From Nemophila menziesii (lineage: Eukaryota > Streptophyta > Magnoliopsida > Boraginales > Hydrophyllaceae), in contig JARWIR010000017.1 in assembly GCA_029959085.1 (NCBI GenBank), forward strand, positions 23,611,507 to 23,675,506: 64,000 nucleotides of DNA, in the 5' to 3' direction. Each line of letters opens with the position of its first letter. The stretch's first letter is position 1. A program made the translations under genes and the position numbers. The notes below the pieces were generated by a model that saw nothing but the letters and a program-made list of their open reading frames with translations, made no database searches and was not told the origin of the DNA. Shown here one piece after another: positions 1 through 12,234 of this stretch.

Positions 1-2130
1 CCACTAAACAGTCGATGAAATCCATATGTGGTATGGAGATGATATAAATCAAACCTTAAAATGTAGAATTTGAAATGTTTGATTTATACTAAATGACTTA
101 TAATGGCTTAGCTTGAGTTGATATCTTTCAAATATAGATTTGTTGGATTCCCAAAGAAAATAACAAGGTAATATTTCCACACCATTCTGAACACAAAGGG
201 TTTGTGGTAAGGGAGACAACCTTTATAGATTGGAATTCCATAGTGAAGGAATTCATAATGTGGAAATAGATCATAATGAAATAAAGATTTCAGAGTTATT
301 CATACAAGCTAAAGAGCATCTGATGCATGCCAATCTTTCTTTCCTTGATGAGTTAATAGTTTCATTTAAGGTTCAAGTCTCACACTTTGAGGAATTAGGG
401 ACGATTAATGAACCTTTCTTGGAAAAGAAAGTTAACAAATCAAGAGAAAGAAGAATTTATTGTACACAAGCCTCCTATAGGTTATATAGATATCATCATA
501 CACCAAAATCAATTGTAATAATGGTGATAGTTTGATGAGGAAATCATATAGATGAAAACCCCATCAAGTGATGATCCTAAATCCCTATGAAGAGGCTATG
601 ACTAGTCTAGATAGTGACAAGTGGTTAAGAACCATAGAATCTGAATTAATATCTATAAGGATCAACAAAGTATAGTACTTTGGTTGAATCTTTAATAGAT
701 ATAAGATCCATTTATAGTAAATGGGTGCTAGGGAAATGATTGGAGTAGACGGTAAGGTAGAGACCCATAACGTCTTTCTAATTGCTAAGCGTTTAAATCA
801 AAAGGAAAACATCAGTTATGGTGAATTCCTTTTCTCATATTAATGCTTAGTTCATTTCAGATTCTTCGATTGGTAACTACATACTATTATTTTGAGATAT
901 GGTAATATCATGTGAAAAAATAGTTTTCACTAAATGGGAGTTTGTGACGTCCTTAAGACCAATCCTAAAGGTCTAATATTTCCATTTACTCATAATAAAA
1001 TATGTAAGTTCCAAAATACATTTAATGGGTTCAGCAAATGTCACTAAGTTGGATTATTCTCTTTCCTACAATCAAATAGTTTGATTTTATGATTTTAGAA
1101 TAAGAGTCATAAGAGTACAAAGGACTAGTGGGAGTACACTTATCTTCCTAATGTTATATGTAGATGACATATTATCACATAGGGATATGATATACCAACC
1201 AAGCAATTAACCAAATTTTTGATTGTTAAATAGTTCTCCATGAAATATTTAGGATAGTAGCTTATATTCTTTGAATTGGGATCTACAGAGATAGATCAAA
1301 GAAGCTACTTGACCTATATCAATCTTACTACATTTATACTTTTTTAGAAGTATCACATGGAAATTCCAAGAGGATCTATTCGACAATAGGCTTTGGAGTT
1401 ATTCTTAATGTTAGGGTTTGTTCTAGGACCCTAAAAGTAAGAGAATGAATGTGTATAGTCCTGTTTGTTAAAATAATAAGGATCTATCTAACACACCATG
1501 AAAAATGTATAAGACCTAAAGTACACTACACACTAGGAGTAGCGAGTAGGTATGAAGGTAACCTTGATGAGGAATGTTGGAAAGTAGTAAAGACTATCCT
1601 TAAGTACTTAAGAAGTATTAAGGACCAATTCCTCATATGTGGAGAATATAAGTTGAAGCTTATTGGGTATATAGATGCTTGTTTTGCTTCAAACGTGGAT
1701 GATAGCAAATCAAGATATGGTTGTGTCTATATAGAGGAGAAGTAAATTGGAATAGTTCCAATCAAGACACTGTAGCAGATTTCGGTTACTAGAAGTAGAA
1801 TACATAACAGCATAAGATGCAACTATGCATGTGGTTTGGATAAAATAGTTCTTTGTATATACATAGTGTGGTTTCACAATGTAGATATTGTTTCTTTATA
1901 CAATGACAATATTTGAGATATTGTATGATTAAAGAAACCTAGAATAAACTATAGATCTAAACAAATTCTGCAATAGTACCGCTTGATTCGAGATATAATT
2001 GAACATGAAGATGTTCACATTCAATAGGTAGAAGAACGAACACGATGTATATCTATTCATCTAAGTTGTCTATCAGAAGAGTCTGATGAGAAAAAACTGT
2101 TTATGAATTATGGTACTTGAACGATTGGGT
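1..2130 (+). pseudogene. decayed copia pol (RT and RNase H remnants)
   Basis: Short reading pieces in several frames recall the end of a copia polyprotein. At 1157-1168 the reverse transcriptase signature YVDD is still readable in a MLYVDDIL context. At about 1449-1745 a 98-codon open stretch matches the RT/RNase H junction of copia elements: a VASRYEGN segment, then VKTILKYLR, then a GYIDACFAS segment corresponding to the first RNase H aspartate. Intervening sequence carries many stops. In the family this protein reverse-transcribes element RNA in cytoplasmic virus-like particles; this copy cannot make it. The homologous segment at 48060-50210 is decayed independently, and there the YVDD has become YVDY. 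Confidence 0.8.
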
Positions 2131-2148
2131 CTAGGCCAAGTAGGAGAT

Positions 2149-3884
2149 TGTTGGAATTATGCCCTAGCCCCGATCGTCTTGTAATGAAGTGAACACAAGT
2201 GTTTACTGTACACGATAATAGTTATCCCTACAGTTTTGATTAAACAAATTGTTTCCTTGAATCTATGGCAAGCCTTTATGATTATGGTATTAATCTACAT
2301 AATATAAAGGCAAATCCTTGATTAAGTTACAATTTAGATATCATAAGGTGTTATGATAATGAGAATCTAGCTTATATGACTTAATCTAGACTTGTTCTTA
2401 ATCGTAGGATCATCGAGTTAGGACCTCGATAATCCGGTTAGATTAATATGTAGCTAACAAGTATTTATTGGATAAATATCGGTAGTTCTCGTTTACCGAG
2501 TTAGGTGCATAGATAATGCACATAGAGATGTGATTATCGAACCAAACTAAAGCTAGAGATTCCTAATGGTTAATTACCTTGAACTGTCAAGTGGGTTAAT
2601 CTCTATAAGGACTTAAATGCTTGTAATCCCTTGACCTGATATCATCACTATAGTTGTATATGTGCTTGTTGTGTTTTGATACTGGACTACTAGTGTGTCA
2701 TAATGCTAGTCGAAAGGATATTGGATGCAACTAAGTATATATCCTCTTAGGGATGAGTCAAGATGGAATCTATCAACTCTAGGTAAAGAGTTTGAGCTCT
2801 ACGATGTCATAAGATTATAACGATTGTATCAAGTCCTTGGCCAAGGTGGTGGAATGAATGAAGAAATGAGTTTCTTAGGTCATTCGTCAATCGTTGATAA
2901 TCGACATGTAACGTAGTTGATTTTCTAATGGGATTTGACAGATATACCATATCCCAGGATGATCCGGAGCTGTAAAGATAGAGAGATTACGTGTATAATC
3001 CTTTACCGGGTTCTTTGTACAGAGTTACTTCACGTTATCCGGTCGTTGGGGAGTGTTGTTAGACGCCAACCTCGATTAGTAGATAACTAAGTTAATTACT
3101 ACCTGTTTAACGATGAACCCATGTAGTCGCACACTAACGAGTGCATTGATCTTGCTTCATGTTATTAATTGATTTTTATTATCGGATAATAGATATTAAT
3201 TAATTAATTATATACTTGGAATATTAGTATATTAATTTGCTAGCACAAATTAATATTCTAATACGAGACCAATTGAGAAAAAAAAAGGAGAGAAAAGGGA
3301 AAAACATGATAGGTTCGTGGATCGAACCACGTACCTCTAGTAATGGGAAATGTATCACTAACCGCTGGGCTAGTCTAAATCATATGTATAATATAAAAGG
3401 TTCAGGTCGACTTCACAAGTGGGTAATGATCCAGATTATTAGGATAATCAATTTTATATTATAACGGATGATTTTACATTTTCCATCTTTTCACTTTCTA
3501 TCTTTTCACTTTCCTCCTAGAATTATTATAAAGATAATGAGCTTTCATTATACGTAATAATCTTTTTCCTAGTTTTCTCTCTTGGAAAACAAAACACAAG
3601 AAAGCCTCAATGTTTTTTCTTGAAAAAAACACAGAAGGCAGAAAGGTCTATTTCCAAGTCAGAATTGTTCTGAAAGCAAGAATCAAAACCTCGGTGTGCA
3701 AAGCGTGGAGGCTTCATAATTTTGAAGCTCGGTCACCGTCAGTTCGATCATCATACAAAGGTTTAAGGTATGTAATCTATTTTTTTTGTTTCCGTTTAAA
3801 TTCTTAAATCGCAACTAGATGTTTTAGGATTGCAATATTTTTCCGCTGCGTATATTCGATATATCTACTATTGTAATTCCTTCA
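2149..3884 (+). repeat. copia X 3' LTR (copy 1)
   Basis: The LTR starts TGTTGGAATTATGCCC directly after the purine-rich tract ccaagtaggagat and ends ...attccttca, so it has TG...CA ends and 1736 bp. Start and end were set by comparison with the LTRs at 35061-36744 and 50211-51884. It ends just where the 35061 copy runs into its primer-binding site. Copy 1 differs more from the other two than they do from each other, for example around 2325-2345. Confidence 0.9.
3313..3376 (-). other. tRNA-like block with pol III A and B boxes, antisense in the LTR
   Basis: On the minus strand there is an A-box-like TAGCCCAGCGG (3362-3372), then 33 nt, then a T-arm-like segment in which GGTTCGATCC (3319-3328) is framed by CGTGG/CCACG complementary bases. 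The spacing fits a tRNA D-arm to T-arm distance. The T-loop is one base short of a true tRNA, so this is tRNA-derived or tRNA-like, not a functional tRNA gene. The block recurs in the other two LTRs of this family. Confidence 0.5.
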
Positions 3885-4338
3885 CTATCTTGGTAAAGAG
3901 TTTCATTCGTGTTACAATTTCCTTACCTTTCTTGTAATTTGTTTCAGCGCTTGTAATTTATCATCTCTCTCCGTGGTTCATCCTTATATCACTTTCTGAT
4001 GAAGGTTTTAAATATCGTGTTTTTATTTCTAATTACTTTTCTTTTCTTTTCTCTAATTAAATATCATATAAGGTGACACATAAAAAAATACAAGTATAAA
4101 CCAAAAGAGGCCATAAATATCAAGTACTTTTAAAACAATGGATTACAATCCATCTGGATTGGATCTTATTTAAGGTGCGGTGACTAGCCCCGGCGTGAAA
4201 TAACATTAGTAAACACCCCTTTTCCAAAGTAAATGTTAATATCCGTACCTTAATGTTACATAGAAAAATCGAATAAATAAAGGTTAGTTTAGAAATATAA
4301 GAAACCTCTAATTAAGATAAAACTTCTATATGACATGA

Positions 4339-4600
4339 TACCCCATAGATAGTTCGAACTGTATAGGCACAATAATCGATTTTAGCTCAAATAGTTTATA
4401 GGGGAACCCTGCCTTCTCTGATCCATTCGACATGTGCAATTTCTTTTTCGTCGATACGCCCTGCGATTTGCACTTGAATTCCTTTTATATCTGCTTGGTA
4501 AGTTAATTCAATAGCTTTTTTCATTGCTTTTCTAAATGAAACTCTATTCTTTAATTGTCCGACCATAAATTTGGCAAGATCTAAAACCAAAAATAGTGGT
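4339..4600 (-). pseudogene. rps3: nuclear copy of plastid rps3 (NUPT fragment)
   Basis: The minus-strand translation reads [19 protein letters not shown], then [20 protein letters not shown] and IREGRVPL. This is the conserved interior of chloroplast ribosomal protein S3, a small-subunit protein. Beyond the open part (4396-4590) the similarity continues through two stop codons into AKIDYC and TVRTIYG, and ends near 4339. It also reaches back to about 4600. The stops (CAA to TAA, CGA to TGA) and the changes G to E and R to H fit C-to-T decay of methylated nuclear DNA. No start, no complete S3 and no plastid neighbours are present, so this is a short transferred fragment, not a gene. Confidence 0.85.
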
Positions 4601-4773
4601 ATTTGCTAGCAACAACATACTGGAGGCAGTCAATCAATATAGATTGATCTGACATCTGTTTCAAATCCAATATAGTACCTGTGGGTAAATAAGAGATGTA
4701 TTGAATCAAATATAATTAATTATAAATTTATGTATGTGTTGTCAAATTCGTTAGATAGTTATTATAATTAATT

Positions 4774-4952
4774 GGAAAATTCTTCCATCCAATATTGGAT
4801 GATCCTACACCAATTATGTTAATACACATACCCCATGTTTTAAACTTACAAAGATAACTAACTTATTAATCTAGTGACATGTGTTTTGTTATACTAATCA
4901 ATGGTTGTGATATGAATATTGGACCATCCAATATTAGATGGAAGTCTTACCC
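4774..4952. mobile_element. MITE, Mutator-like (9-bp target duplication)
   Basis: Terminal inverted repeats of about 32 bp face each other: left 4774-4805 starting GGAAAATTCTTCCATC, and right 4921-4952, whose reverse complement starts GGGTAAGACTTCCATC. Both contain CCAATATTGGATG or a one-base variant. The element is flanked on both sides by the 9-bp direct repeat taattaatt (4765-4773 and 4953-4961). A 9-bp duplication and TIRs beginning with G are typical of Mutator-like elements. No coding capacity; 179 bp. Confidence 0.7.
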
Positions 4953-4961
4953 TAATTAATT

Positions 4962-6328
4962 TATAAGTTTTTAACTTAAAAGAGTTATAGTCCAACAAAG
5001 TTTTTTCATAAATTCCAACCCAATTTACTAAATATCCTTGTCCATATTATCCTTAAGTAAGAACACACATCTGAGTCGAGTCACTGATATTGGTAACCAC
5101 ATTGGGAGCACACAGTGATTTAGGGAAGTTAAAACGTTGTTGCAGCACATCTTGCCATATTAAACAAATTTTGCGTAATCAATGCAACTTAATAATTAAC
5201 CTGGAGAGAAGTGTCTGCGACATGAAGAAGAAAATGAAACGCCCAACGGAGTATAGATTTCCGGCGAGGCCAATTAACAAACTACATAACCTACTCAGCC
5301 GTTCTGAACGAGTCGACTATGAGAGAACCCCAAAAGTCCATATGTGAAATGTGTACGCAACTTTACGGTGGAGGCCATGAAACCAAAGAAGCAGAAGTCA
5401 ATTCCACCTTTGAAAAAAAAGTCTTCCAATGAATCCTACTGTGGAGTCGAAAGCAGGAGAACACTCTATTTTGGATATTAGAGTTTCCAATGGCACTTCC
5501 TTCCATTTGACCCATCAACAATACTAGGTTATGGCTGATTTCGATAAGATTTGTCATCTGCTAGTGAGAATCCGATTTGGGTGTCCAAATTTAGCAAACT
5601 AATCAGCCGTATGGACGAGCGTTAAGTTTGGTGGACTATCTTTAAAAAATGGGTAAGGTGTCTCTTTTAATTCGATAGGTTATTCGGTAACCATAATGGA
5701 TGTCTAATATTTTTCTCATGTTGATGGATTGAGCTTTGCTTATTTGATACGTTGTTTGATAAATTATATACATTTAGTTCAATGTTATTAGAGTATAAAT
5801 GTTTCACATATTTATCATATATATATATAACTAATAGAATTAATGATAGATTTTCTTTTAAAATCCTCACAAACTATTTTGCCAACAATTTGTTAATCAA
5901 ATTATTGTATATAAGGTAATATAATTGGGTAGAGCTCTTTTTTCTTTGTTCAAAAATTGATAATTGATAATAAAGATATAATAGAAATAATATAATTACT
6001 AATACTATTTTAAAGTATAATTTGTTGGACTCAAGATTTTTTAAGTAATTATCTTTTAGTTTATATAATTTTAAAATATTCTTTTGATTTGCTAAAAGTA
6101 TCATCCATTACTTCAATATTAGGTAAAAGGGTTTTCCATCCATTTAACGAGAAATCCGATCTTTTCGATTTGATTAGGTTTGGACCTCCTTTATTCAAGT
6201 TACAAAATACCTCTTATAAAATGAAATACCACTTCAAATTCAAATAATTTAAGTTTTATATAATAGTACTTAATTAAAATAAAATTTAACATAATTAAAA
6301 AAATAATATTACAGTAGAACAACTTAAT
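4962..6328. other. spacer without recognised gene
   Basis: About 5050-5600 is less AT-rich than its surroundings and has short open stretches on both strands (5090-5347 plus, 5363-5557 minus), but no motif, splice pattern or family that I recognise. It could be a decayed host exon or unclassified repeat. 5640-6328 is very AT-rich with nothing recognisable, up to the LINE A target site at 6318. Confidence 0.4.
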
Positions 6329-6442
6329 AAAAAACAGAGTCTTTTTTCTCTTTCTAAAAATTACGCTCTCTCGCCTCTCTCTTCTAGGGTACGAGTTTCT
6401 CGTCGAACGATTTCGGTTGGTGTCTTCCTCCCCATCACTTCT

Positions 6443-7222
6443 TTGGTGGTTCTCGCGTGCGTGTCCATACACACGCATCCTTCTCTTTTCTGTCTTGGAA
6501 TGGGGGCCTCATCGGATGGGAAATTAGGGCAAGAAATAGGGTGCTTTCATCACAATTTGGGGGAAAGTGAATTTAATTGGAAGCAAACGTTGATTATTGG
6601 CCAAATAGTTATCAGAGGTTTAATTGTTGAGATCGATGCTAATGATGAGAGATCTCAAACAGATCTGAAGCTTTCTGCTGATCTCCCCAAAGCACACTCC
6701 ACCGCAGACCAAAAAGCTTCGAGTTCCGAGGTTAAGCAAAAATTAACTAATTTATTTTATTGTCTTGGATTTCTTTCCGTGCAGGAAATAAATAGGACAA
6801 ATAGGAAGGCTACATCGGGGAGGCAAAGGGTCGAACAAAGGCGTGGGACTTTAGCACGCTGTGGATGGCTGACCAAAGAGAACCTCTGCAGATTGGGGTT
6901 TTCAAAAACAATAATGATAATAGGTAATAATGAAGTGGGAAAGAACAGGGAAAATAGCTACGCAATAGACCTTTACAATACCCAAGGCGCTCGAAGAACC
7001 CACCCAGCAAGGATTATCGTGTTCAAGAAGGCTAATGAAGAATTCATAAGGAGCTGTCTATTTAAACTCAGAATCGGGGAAAGGGTACCTTCAAACTCTC
7101 TCTCTACCAACTCCCTCCCTTCTTCTTCTTCTTCTTCTTCTTCTTCTTCTTCTTCTTCTTCTTCTTCTTCTTCTTCTTCTTCTTCTTCTTCTTCTTCTTC
7201 TTCTTCTTCTTCTTCTCATTAA
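6443..7222 (+). other. 260-codon open stretch in LINE A leader ending in a Ser tract
   Basis: An open frame of 259 codons lies in the LINE 5' leader. Its last third is a (TTC)n microsatellite read as poly-Ser. No known domain is recognised. Two intron-like acceptors occur: ...tttctttccgtgcag at 6784 and ...tcttttgtgtgcag at 7300, 8 bases before the ORF1 ATG. A donor-like GAG|GTTAAG sits at 6731. The stretch may be a chance ORF, an upstream ORF, or host transcript captured at the 5' end. I do not assign a function. Confidence 0.3.
7119..7215. repeat. (TTC)n microsatellite
   Basis: About 97 bp of almost uninterrupted TTC/TCT triplets, some 32 units, within the LINE A leader. Confidence 0.95.
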
Positions 7223-7308
7223 CTCACAGAAAGCTCTCCTTATTTTCTGTTTTAACTTCGTGTCCTTGTCTAGTCTTGTGGCTGTCTCTTTTGTGTGCAG
7301 GACTAAAA

Positions 7309-8985
7309 ATGGCTACAAGAGATTATCACGCTCTGCCAATAGTACCACTAACTGATCACAAAGCTCGGAAATTGGGGGTTATTAACATTGGTTCGAAATC
7401 TAGGCTCTCTGAGAGCATGAAGGAGGAGAAATCCATACTTCTTAAAGCAATAGGAGACTCCCCGATTTATGCAGTTCAACTACGGAAGTTCATCGAGGAT
7501 AGGTGGGGAATTCAAGGGCATTATAGACTATCAGAGGTTAAGAATAACATGTTTAAGCTTGAAATTTTCAATGAAAGAGAATTCAAACATGTTTGGGAGA
7601 TGAGACCTGGTATCTATCAAAAGCCGCACCTTAGTATGACCATCTGGCCTTTGGTGGTGGATTTCAACGACCTTGTTAAAGATTATTCATCAATCTGGGT
7701 ACAATTTAGAGGGCTTGCATATAAACAAAACAACATTGACACAGTGAAAGCTCTCGAAGTGTGTTTCATAAAGATAGAAGCTGTTGATTTCCTTACATTG
7801 CAGAACTGTGACGTCAAGGTTTTAAGGTTTCGTGCAAAAATCAACACTAAGTACCCCCTACCCCCTGGAACATATCTATATCAAGAGGAAGGGGTGGCTT
7901 GGGTGGTGTTCCAGTATGAGAATACGGGGCTTCTTTGTTTTAGATGTGGCAAAATAGGTCATCAGTACGGGGACTGTCAAATCAAGAGCATCAAACAGGT
8001 GGAGGACATTGATGAACGCAGGAAGGTGTCCTGGAGCATCGATAATGTGGCAAAGTTTCCTCCGTTTAATCCTATTTATGGGTTACATATTAAAGCGAAT
8101 GGTGAATTTACTAATTATCAATACAGTGATAAGAATGTTAAGAATGCAGGTCCAAACTATAGGAGCAACAACCCCATCCGTGGTATCCAAATTCATGAAG
8201 AAGAAGGAGATGTCCTGAGCAAATTCAATTATACCAAGAAAGGAAGCACGAGCAAAGCTCTCAATCAGGCACATAATGATGAAGAAAAAGAGAAAAATGA
8301 CCAGGAATAGGAAGCCTGGAATAAACAGATGCACGACCTCCGTAATGAACTACATGAATCTACCCTTAAAATGGAGGCTTTCAAGAGGACCCATGGAATC
8401 ACGGAGGATGGTGAGAATGGTAACGAGGGAGACATACGAGCAGCGCTAATGGCCTTTGAGGAGGAGATGAGGAAGATAAAAGGGAAGCAAGTAGCAAACC
8501 AAAGCTATACCTCTGATCAGAACATGGATACGTCATCTAACACTCAACAAACTATAAAAAGGAGAAGAGATGGGAAAGGAGTTCGAATAGAGACTGGTGG
8601 CGTGGAGGTTAACTAAAAAATGACTGGCAAATTCAAAAAACTTAGAGTTGTAGACCCAATAGAAAACATTGTAAACAATAATCAATTTAGTTTGTTAGAG
8701 AATGAAAGGGAGGGAGAAGATAGTGTTAGGTTTTATAAGGGGAAGGGTAAGGACTTAGATAATTTATTTAAACTGATTGATGAATATGACTCACAATACG
8801 AACCAGAGGAAGAGGATGAAGGTAATTTCGAGAGCAGTGAGAACTACTTTGAGAAGGACTATGAGGGTGGTGGTGATGACCACGATATGAATTTCCATTA
8901 TGCTGATGCTTTAGAGGATGAAGAGGAGGATTTCGAAAAACGCACTGGAGGAGGCAACTCCAAAAAAGCCGCGAAAGTCAAATGA
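7309..8985 (+). pseudogene. LINE A ORF1 (DUF4283 / CCHC RNA-binding protein), two in-frame stops
   Basis: The frame runs from ATGGCTACAAG at 7309 to TGA at 8985 and is broken only by TAG at 8308-8310 and TAA at 8614-8616. The earlier in-frame ATG at 7276 lies inside a leader with an intron-like acceptor, so 7309 is preferred. The N-terminal part (to about residue 200) has the DUF4283-type fold of plant LINE ORF1, with segments such as IEDRWGIQGHY and FKHVWEMRPG. A zinc knuckle CFRCGKIGHQYGDC follows at about residue 215. The C-terminal third is acidic and low-complexity. In L1 elements this protein coats the RNA and moves it with ORF2 protein. The stop overlaps the ORF2 start as ATGA. Confidence 0.85.
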
Positions 8986-9136
8986 CAGCCTTATTTTGGA
9001 ATGTTCAGGGTTTATGAGCGCCCTTAACATTATCAAAAGCTAGCTCGTTGGTGGCTCAATTCAGTCCTAGTGTGGTGGCTTTTTGTGAAACGATGCCGAG
9101 GGAAGTGGACTCTCAGGAAGTGGACTCTCAGGAAGT

Positions 9137-10669
9137 TGGTGTCGCCTAGGGTGTGATGAAAAATATGATAAAATAAGGTCAAGAAAACTACGCACTCTCA
9201 CCCTAGACATGCACAGTACTGCAAGTATTACAGGACGTATGCAAGTTTTAATGATAAGTTAAGTTCGTTCTCAGGGACTTAAGTGTGTTAATCGCGTGAG
9301 TAGGAATAACGAGTAAAAGTAAATAATTAAAAGACAGTAAATTAAAGAGATATGAATTTCGAAAATACTAAATTAACTAAGAAAATAAAAGATAGTAAAT
9401 AAAATACGAAGAATATGAGATGAGAGATATAGCTCAGGTTTTGCTAGTATGCACTAATCCTTCTAATTTTATCTATAAATCTAGTTAATAAGGGAGAATA
9501 TTAGCTCTTGGTATACTTAGTCAGGATTCTAAATTCCCATACCTTAGACCTTGAGAGCGACTAAGGGGGCTACGGCACAACCAAGACGTGGTTTAGAATA
9601 GGGTTATCAAACGCTACTAAGGCCCTAAGCAATCGCAACAATCAATTGGTGATATGGTGATTAAAACAAACCCTAATGACTATCTAGTTAGAATCATGTT
9701 TTGACAGAACTAATATCGACACTAGACATTATGTGGTGGTTCAATAGTTAAACACCCTTTCAAGGAGACCATCTAACTACCATTAAAAAAAATCCTAAAG
9801 TGATAAGTTCTAGGAAAGACAATAAATCAAAACACATAAACAAATATAAAGTAAGTAGCTAATATCAAATTAAAACATATAATTCAAAAAGAAACTTAGA
9901 TAGAAGAATTAGAATTCATAGTTTATACATGATGCAAAACCCAAGCTATGGGAGGTTTAGTTCATACCTGATGGAAATAAACTAAAAGAAATTACAAAAG
10001 ACATCATCTTGCTCTCTACAATAAACTGGAAGAATAAAACCTTAAGAACTAATTACTATGAGGCAATGATGATTTTACAAGTGATATAAGGGTGTATTTA
10101 GGTGTTTAGAAGACCTAATTCGTTTTCTTGAGGAAGAAATAAAGTATTGGACTCCTAGCCCAACTCAAATTCGTATGGAAATAAAGATAAACACTGCTGG
10201 ACCGTTTTGAGCATATCTTCTTCGTTATTGGTCGGTTTGAGCTCCATAAGATACCAAAAGAATCGTAACAGAATTATCTTTGTTCCTATGAAAGGAAATT
10301 ACCAAAATCGGCCTATTTATTAGGTAAATCGCCACTTCTTTAGGCGTGTGCTGCAGAATTCAGATTTAGGCAGCTTTTCCTTTTCCATCTTTTTAGCTTT
10401 TGTTTCCTTATCTCCAATTACCATGCTAATCTCTTTCCATAAGTTGTACTCTTTGACTTGGACTCTAATTAATCTCCATAATTATCTTTAAAGCTTCACA
10501 CTAAAATAAATAATTAAACCCAATATGTTCTAAAAACAATAATTCAACAAATCAAGACTCAAAATAGGAAAGTGCACTATTACTCAAGAAAATCGACATT
10601 AATGACTTCTAAAACACTAAAAATGATGTCTAATCCTAACATAAATCTATCACAAATGAGGAGACATCA
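9137..10669 (-). repeat. gypsy LTR (3' LTR in element sense)
   Basis: Read on the minus strand it begins TGATGTCTCCTCATTTGTG after a purine-rich tract and ends ...CTAGGCGACACCA; 1533 bp. It is nearly identical to 23309-24842. It holds no ORF of note. Confidence 0.93.
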
Positions 10670-11867
10670 AGACCCCCAACTCAAAGTTGTGTCGTCCCGA
10701 TACAATAAAAGATAAAAACACAGGGAAGTCTCTAAATACACACTTATAAAATTCTCAACACAATGGGAAGAACATAGCAGAATATATAGAATAATCCTAA
10801 AGCACATAACTCAGAAAATTTTATGCAATACTATTCATAAACTACATACCTGTACACTTCTCATATCCACAGTCAACACGGCTTGAATTCAAGATCAGAT
10901 TAGTTTCGCAATGTAAGAAGGATTGGGACTTTACTCAGTTCCCCAAGAGAGCTATATATTGTTCATCAAACCTCACTAGTATTCCAAGATCCACTCAACT
11001 ACTCTCTAATGGCTCAATCACTTCTCAATTACATAGCAAAGAATCACAAGGTCTTTAAGGTTGTAATTTAGGCTTAGGGACGGTATGATAGTATATTTGG
11101 ATAATTTAGAGGGAGCTTTTGGCTCTCTCCTCACTAGCCATCAACGAATCGCCCTAGAGCTTGAGTTACTCTCATAAAACGTTTCTCACTCAACCCAATG
11201 AATTCCTTGATGCAGATTTTAGCATCCCCAATAACCCAATTAAAGCTTACGATGTTCACATAAAAATTCCACTTTGCCGGTCCGAATATATATTTTTTCT
11301 TTTCTTTTCGAATCAATTTTTCTGTAGCTATGACTCTCTTTTAATGTTGAGATATCACGCTAATTTTCTCATATATATATATTTTTTCTTTAATGCCCTT
11401 GTTGGCAAGATTAGCTCGTAGCTTCTTTTTCATTCACTATTACCCCGGCAAAGGGTTACAATAAATATCTGTGAATCATCATCAATATAAAGCACAAAGC
11501 ACAATTAATAAGCTCAAAAAATCCCATCCCAATAACAATTCCCATAATGGTGGACCCACCACCCCAAACTCAAGCTCTAAAACAACTGTCTATGCATCGC
11601 GATTCGAGTGCGGGTCATATGGAAAAGTCCTATAATTTAAAGGATATGGCTTATAATGTGTTTCAATAAAAAGGCTTTAGAAAGGCTAGAAGGGGCTGAG
11701 AAGGATATAGCATATAAAATAAAAAATCACAAGGTGAGAAGGTATAAAAAGGCTTCAAAGGCTTCAAATATGAAAGAACCGCCTTGATCACTTTCTACAC
11801 TATGTAATTTCGTTATTTTCTTACCTTTAGCACTTTCATCAAATGGTTTGTCAACTAGCTTGGATCT
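10670..11867 (-). other. gypsy internal non-coding region with polypurine tract
   Basis: On the minus strand the sequence next to the 3' LTR reads TTTGAGTTGGGGGTCT (about 10670-10685), which fits a polypurine tract priming plus-strand synthesis. The rest of the stretch up to the LINE B target site (aactagcttggatct, 11853-11867) has no coding frame that I recognise. Confidence 0.7.
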
Positions 11868-12234
11868 AAACGATCTCTTTCTTACACAACTTTCCCAGGT
11901 TCAAGAAATTTTTTTTTCTCTCTCAGGCACAATCCCCGAGGATAGCTGAGTTTTGAAACTTACCACCACTAAACCACCAACCGACCACCACCTCCATCCT
12001 TAATATCTCATCAGAATATGAAATCTAATTAACTCTACTTATCAATACATCATGTCTTTCACTATCATCTACTTCAACATAGCAAAAATCAAATTTATTT
12101 ACATAAATATCTCTTGTTTTGTTAAATTTACACTCACATTTATCTTCTAGATCTACCCTCTTACAACTTTTATACCTGCATTTATCACTCTCCTTTAACA
12201 CAACCTACTCTATTTCTCCTATAACTCCCTTCAT

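Larger units (their letters stand above)
1..3884 (+). mobile_element. Ty1/copia element, family X copy 1, 5'-truncated by the window
   Basis: This is the 3' half of a copia retrotransposon: decayed pol remnants (1 to about 2130), a purine-rich tract, then a full 3' LTR. The internal part aligns by eye with about 48060-50210 of a second copy in this window, and the LTR with two further LTRs at 35061 and 50211. The 5' half and 5' LTR lie before the window, so no target-site duplication can be checked. Many stops and frameshifts show an old, inactive copy. Confidence 0.85.

Noticed and set aside
3313..3376. Genuine tRNA gene
   Set aside because: T-loop is one base short, no acceptor stem is evident, and the block lies within each copy of an LTR.
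5090..5557. Possible host exon
   Set aside because: Short frames on both strands with no motif, splice sites or neighbouring exons that I could connect.
11161..11421. 86-codon frame in the gypsy non-coding region
   Set aside because: Low-complexity T/Phe-rich frame overlapping a similar antisense frame; no evidence of coding.
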